The notes beneath the pieces are model-generated. The model was not told where the DNA came from. It saw only the letters and a list, made by a program, of their open reading frames with translations, and ran no database searches. 8,539 bases of DNA. Origin: Chloroflexota bacterium (GTDB taxonomy: Bacteria > Chloroflexota > Anaerolineae > J102). The DNA lies in contig PIVW01000246.1 of assembly GCA_003353825.1 (NCBI GenBank), positions 1-8,539 of the forward strand. Direction: 5' to 3'. Below are positions 6,183-8,539 of the stretch, one piece after another (the first letter of the stretch is position 1; each line of letters begins with the position of its first letter). The translations under genes and the position numbers were made by a program.

Positions 6183-6191
6183 TGTTATACT
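6183..6191 (+). promoter_or_regulatory. Extended -10 promoter candidate for the phosphatase gene
   Basis: TGTTATACT contains the TGn extension (6183-6185) followed by TATACT (6186-6191, 5/6 of the consensus). No good -35 is seen 17 bp upstream, which is tolerable for an extended -10. The start would be near 6198, leaving an unusually long leader of about 178 nt before the ATG at 6376. It is back to back with the dehydratase promoter. Confidence 0.4.
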
Positions 6192-6307
6192 GCATGCGAA
6201 CTGATTTCGGTAACGCACCTGCCGTATAAGTCGATTGCACGGCCTCATTGTACAAGATCGTCTCAGTGATTGGTGTTCGAACGCTGGTGGGCACTTTTCG
6301 GTTTCAG

Positions 6308-6342
6308 CGCCGAATTTCGCTCGTTGTACTATCGCCGAATTT
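6308..6342. repeat. 10-bp direct repeat in the phosphatase leader
   Basis: CGCCGAATTT occurs at 6308-6317 and 6333-6342, a 25-bp period, between the candidate promoter and the phosphatase start. It may be chance or a pair of binding sites. Nothing else is recognised in the 279-bp intergenic stretch 6097-6375 beyond the two promoter candidates. Confidence 0.35.
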
Positions 6343-6375
6343 GGAACCGCTGCAATCATACCTCACTTCCTCCAT

Positions 6376-8052
6376 ATGCCTGCACTCTATTCAGTCCAAA
6401 TTCGCACCCATAAAGGGAGTGTTCGCGACCATAACGAAGATGCAGTCAGCACGGTTCTTGACTGGCGGGATGTCCTCAGTCTGACTGACGAAGAACTTCG
6501 AGTACGTGGGCACTTGTTCGCTGTTGCCGATGGCATGGGGGGGCACGCTGCAGGGGAAGTGGCCAGCGCAGCGGTAATTGAGCAACTCTTTACCGTTTTT
6601 TATGGCACAGAATGGCAAACGGTTCAACAGGGATTAGCTACCGCGATATCTGCCGCCAACGACGTGCTTTGCGAGCAGGCGGACGCCAACCCAGACTATG
6701 CAGGAATGGGTACGACACTTGTTGCGGCATTATTGCGCGAATCAGATTTGACCATCGCCAATGTGGGAGACAGTCGGGCATATCTCTTCCGGCGGGAAGT
6801 GATCAGACAGGTGACGCAGGATCACTCGTGGGTCGAAGAACAGATGGCGGCGGGTGTACTCGATGCCGCAGAGGCGGCGCGGCATCCATATCGCAATGTC
6901 ATCACTCGCTCTCTCGGCCCAGATCGAGAACCTCGCCCCGATTTCTTTCACCTGACCACCATGCCCGGGGATCGCATTTTACTCTGTACTGATGGACTCA
7001 GCAATCTCCTGGCAGCTGGCGAACTGGCGCAGTTTCTGAGCGCCTATCCCTCGGACGAAGCCGCAGATATTTTGATCGAACAAGCGCTAGAACGAGGCGC
7101 TCCTGACAACGTAACAATAGCCGTGCTCGAGATGTTAGGCCCTACTGCCCGTGTGCGTCGGCCACTGTGGCCTTTTATTGTTTTTGCGCTGGTGGTCATC
7201 ATCATAACAGGGTTTATATTTCGAGACAGATGGATGGTCGAGCCACCACAATTTTCCACAGCAATTGTAGTAGCGACACAGCCCAGTTCGGTGGCTTTTA
7301 TCCCTACACCATCGACACAACCACTATTTGTCAGCCCGCTGCCAACGCCCTCGCCAACCTCTGCGCCAACCCCCGAACCCGTATACCTTGGGGAGCCCAT
7401 CCAAGTCTCAGCTATTGCATTACAAACTCCGGCAGAAGGAAGTCCTACACCCGATTTGGTAGAACGTTTCGGTGCATTAGGCGCCTCAGGAGACAGCCTT
7501 GTCCGCATTCCGCTCCCTGAACGCTATGTTTATTACCTACAAGGGCCGGCCGATTTCGACCAATCAGAGAATGGCACACCCTATCTGCAAATCATGCACG
7601 AATACACAGGGACAAACGGAATTACCTATAATATACCCCTAGACGAGAACGGGCTCTCTCAAACCGATCTGCTCCCAAGTGGCTCCCTGGTGGGCGTGAT
7701 CGCACGCCCAATTTCGGAAAATAATCGTAGTGAGAACATTGAAGTAGAACCCTTGATTGTTTTGGACAGAAGTTTTCCAGCGGGGATCGGATTGCCGATT
7801 TGGGTGAAAGAGGGCGATCTGGACAGCTGGTTAGCGGTTGCGGATACATACTGGGTGTTTACCGTGGCGGGTGCTGCGGGTGCGCAAGGGCTGGTCATCG
7901 AGGATGCTGCAACACAGCCCGGCCAACCCCTGGTTTTGTGGGGCGGCTGGCAGCAGTTGGCTGAAACGCCCAAACTTATCGAATTCTTGCAATTGGATGC
8001 AGCTCCTTATATTCTCGAAGATGCGACATATCGCCAACCTCACGGAGACTGA
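6376..8052 (+). CDS. Membrane-anchored PP2C-type Ser/Thr phosphatase with unknown extracytoplasmic domain
   Basis: 558 aa. Residues 1-255 are a PP2C/PPM domain that removes phosphate from Ser/Thr proteins using two metal ions. The family motifs are complete: RDHNEDA (17-23), DGMGGH (52-57), GMGTT (110-114), GDSRAY (131-136), CTDGL (204-208) and APDNVT (242-247). One transmembrane segment (about 264-282) follows, then a Thr/Pro/Ser linker (about 300-336) and a C-terminal region (337-558) that I do not recognise; with the catalytic domain in the cytoplasm this region lies outside. The arrangement resembles mycobacterial PstP in outline, but this external region is far longer than expected for a simple tail. 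The ATG at 6376 is chosen because MPALYSVQIRTHKGSVRDHNED is the normal PP2C beginning; a TTG at 6235 in frame would add 47 residues unlike the family. No Shine-Dalgarno is seen. A partner PASTA-type kinase is not in the window. Confidence 0.92.
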   Translation: MPALYSVQIRTHKGSVRDHNEDAVSTVLDWRDVLSLTDEELRVRGHLFAVADGMGGHAAGEVASAAVIEQLFTVFYGTEWQTVQQGLATAISAANDVLCEQADANPDYAGMGTTLVAALLRESDLTIANVGDSRAYLFRREVIRQVTQDHSWVEEQMAAGVLDAAEAARHPYRNVITRSLGPDREPRPDFFHLTTMPGDRILLCTDGLSNLLAAGELAQFLSAYPSDEAADILIEQALERGAPDNVTIAVLEMLGPTARVRRPLWPFIVFALVVIIITGFIFRDRWMVEPPQFSTAIVVATQPSSVAFIPTPSTQPLFVSPLPTPSPTSAPTPEPVYLGEPIQVSAIALQTPAEGSPTPDLVERFGALGASGDSLVRIPLPERYVYYLQGPADFDQSENGTPYLQIMHEYTGTNGITYNIPLDENGLSQTDLLPSGSLVGVIARPISENNRSENIEVEPLIVLDRSFPAGIGLPIWVKEGDLDSWLAVADTYWVFTVAGAAGAQGLVIEDAATQPGQPLVLWGGWQQLAETPKLIEFLQLDAAPYILEDATYRQPHGD

Positions 8053-8061
8053 GAGGTTGGC
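8033..8061 (+). repeat. Hairpin spanning the phosphatase stop codon
   Basis: GCCAACCTC (8033-8041) and GAGGTTGGC (8053-8061) form a perfect 9-bp stem around an 11-nt loop whose last three bases are the TGA stop. It lacks a U-tract, so it is not a standard intrinsic terminator. It could limit read-through into the next gene 34 bp later or protect the mRNA from 3' decay. Confidence 0.5.
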
Positions 8062-8095
8062 CGAGCCCGCGCCAGCTGTAGACGAGAGATAAACC

Positions 8096-8539
8096 ATGGA
8101 GATATTGGAAAACAAACAAGACTGGACGAGGAATTATGAAAAAGGCTGGTTGGCTCACCTGGATGAGACCGGCAGCATCAACTGGGATATGTACCAGCAC
8201 CCCAGAAACAGATCAGCTCCCGGAACGGCGGGCGTGGAGCTGGCTCAAAGCCGCCTTATGTTCATCTCCTCGGCGGGCGCCTACTTGAAACATGAACAGC
8301 CCCCTTGTGATGCGGCAAACCCCACTGGCGATTACTCCCTGAGATCCTTCCCGACCAGCACACCGTTCCCTGCCCTGGCGTATGCTCACGACCACTTTGA
8401 CCACACTATGGTCAAGAAGGACGCTCAGGTCGCGCTACCCCTACGCCATCTTGAGCGCCTGGTCGAAGAGGGGGTTATCGGAGATGTGGCGCCATCGGTG
8501 GTCAGTTTTATGGGCTACCAACCGGATCCCGCCCGTGTG
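8096..8539 (+). CDS. Glycine/sarcosine/betaine or D-proline reductase B-subunit-like protein, 3' end missing
   Basis: The ATG at 8096 opens a frame of 148 codons with no stop before the window ends, so only the N-terminal part is seen. The features fit the GrdB/PrdB family: SRLMFISSAGAYLKHEQPP (52-70), a GDYSLRSFP block (78-86), the histidine-rich AYAHDHFDHT (94-103), and PLRHLERLVEEGVIGDVAPSVVSFMGY with the diagnostic SFMGY at 137-141. Classical members are selenoproteins of reductive amino-acid metabolism in which a Sec-x-x-Cys or Cys-x-x-Cys site lies soon after this block; that site would fall just beyond the edge, so catalytic status cannot be judged. Homologues without selenocysteine and of unknown function are also common outside clostridia. 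It starts 43 bp after the phosphatase stop with only a weak GAGA upstream; cotranscription is possible but a hairpin intervenes. Confidence 0.75.
   Translation, partial: MEILENKQDWTRNYEKGWLAHLDETGSINWDMYQHPRNRSAPGTAGVELAQSRLMFISSAGAYLKHEQPPCDAANPTGDYSLRSFPTSTPFPALAYAHDHFDHTMVKKDAQVALPLRHLERLVEEGVIGDVAPSVVSFMGYQPDPARV

Noticed and set aside
6235..6375. TTG-initiated 47-residue extension of the phosphatase
   Set aside because: It has no ribosome site and no likeness to PP2C proteins; the family's usual N-terminus begins at the ATG at 6376.
6537..6543. G7 run in the phosphatase DGMGG codons as a slippage site
   Set aside because: The run is forced in part by the conserved Met-Gly-Gly motif (ATG GGG GGG) and is shorter than the other tracts, so selection for slippage cannot be argued.

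Overview
The window shows moderate GC content, few Shine-Dalgarno sequences, a lipoprotein with a standard LAAC lipobox, and a Ser/Thr phosphatase carrying a long Thr/Pro-rich linker and an extracellular domain. Together with the mix of families, this most resembles a member of the Chloroflexota (Anaerolineae-like). That placement is a judgement from style and gene families; no marker gene is present to prove it.

Layout. From 1 to 6096 everything is on the minus strand. In transcription order it begins with a catalytic-only threonine dehydratase-like PLP enzyme (5116-6096), an OmpR-type response regulator (4398-5075), a HAMP histidine kinase (2925-4361) and a class I methyltransferase with a THUMP-like C-terminus (1741-2928). 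The intergenic gaps are 40, 36 and -4 bp and no terminator is visible, so these four genes look like one operon driven from a TTGTCT/TATAAT promoter at 6132-6161. After a 137-bp gap with its own candidate promoter comes a CinA C-terminal-type nicotinamide-nucleotide amidase with an unusual C-terminal extension (815-1603). A 343-bp non-coding stretch (472-814) follows, and then the 5' part of a lipoprotein gene that runs off the left edge (1-471). From 6183 rightward the plus strand holds a divergently transcribed, membrane-anchored PP2C phosphatase (6376-8052). It is followed by the first 148 codons of a glycine/sarcosine/betaine or D-proline reductase B-subunit-like protein (8096-8539, open at the right edge).

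How the genes may work together. The regulator and kinase form a classical two-component pair, with the methyltransferase start fused to the kinase stop (ATGA). The PP2C protein joins a cytoplasmic phosphatase domain to an unrecognised extracytoplasmic domain and looks like a transmembrane signalling phosphatase. No Ser/Thr kinase is in view.

The most unusual part is the non-coding block 472-814. It holds a perfect TTGACA -35 box separated from a TATTAT -10 box by a spacer made almost entirely of twelve G residues. This is the architecture of slipped-strand, phase-variable promoters. Further toward the lipoprotein there is a dyad abutting a second TTGACA promoter, and then a leader hairpin. 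The lipoprotein reading frame itself carries a G8 run early in the gene. The lipoprotein may therefore be switched by homopolymer slippage both transcriptionally and translationally. This is inference from sequence and would need read-level or multi-isolate data.
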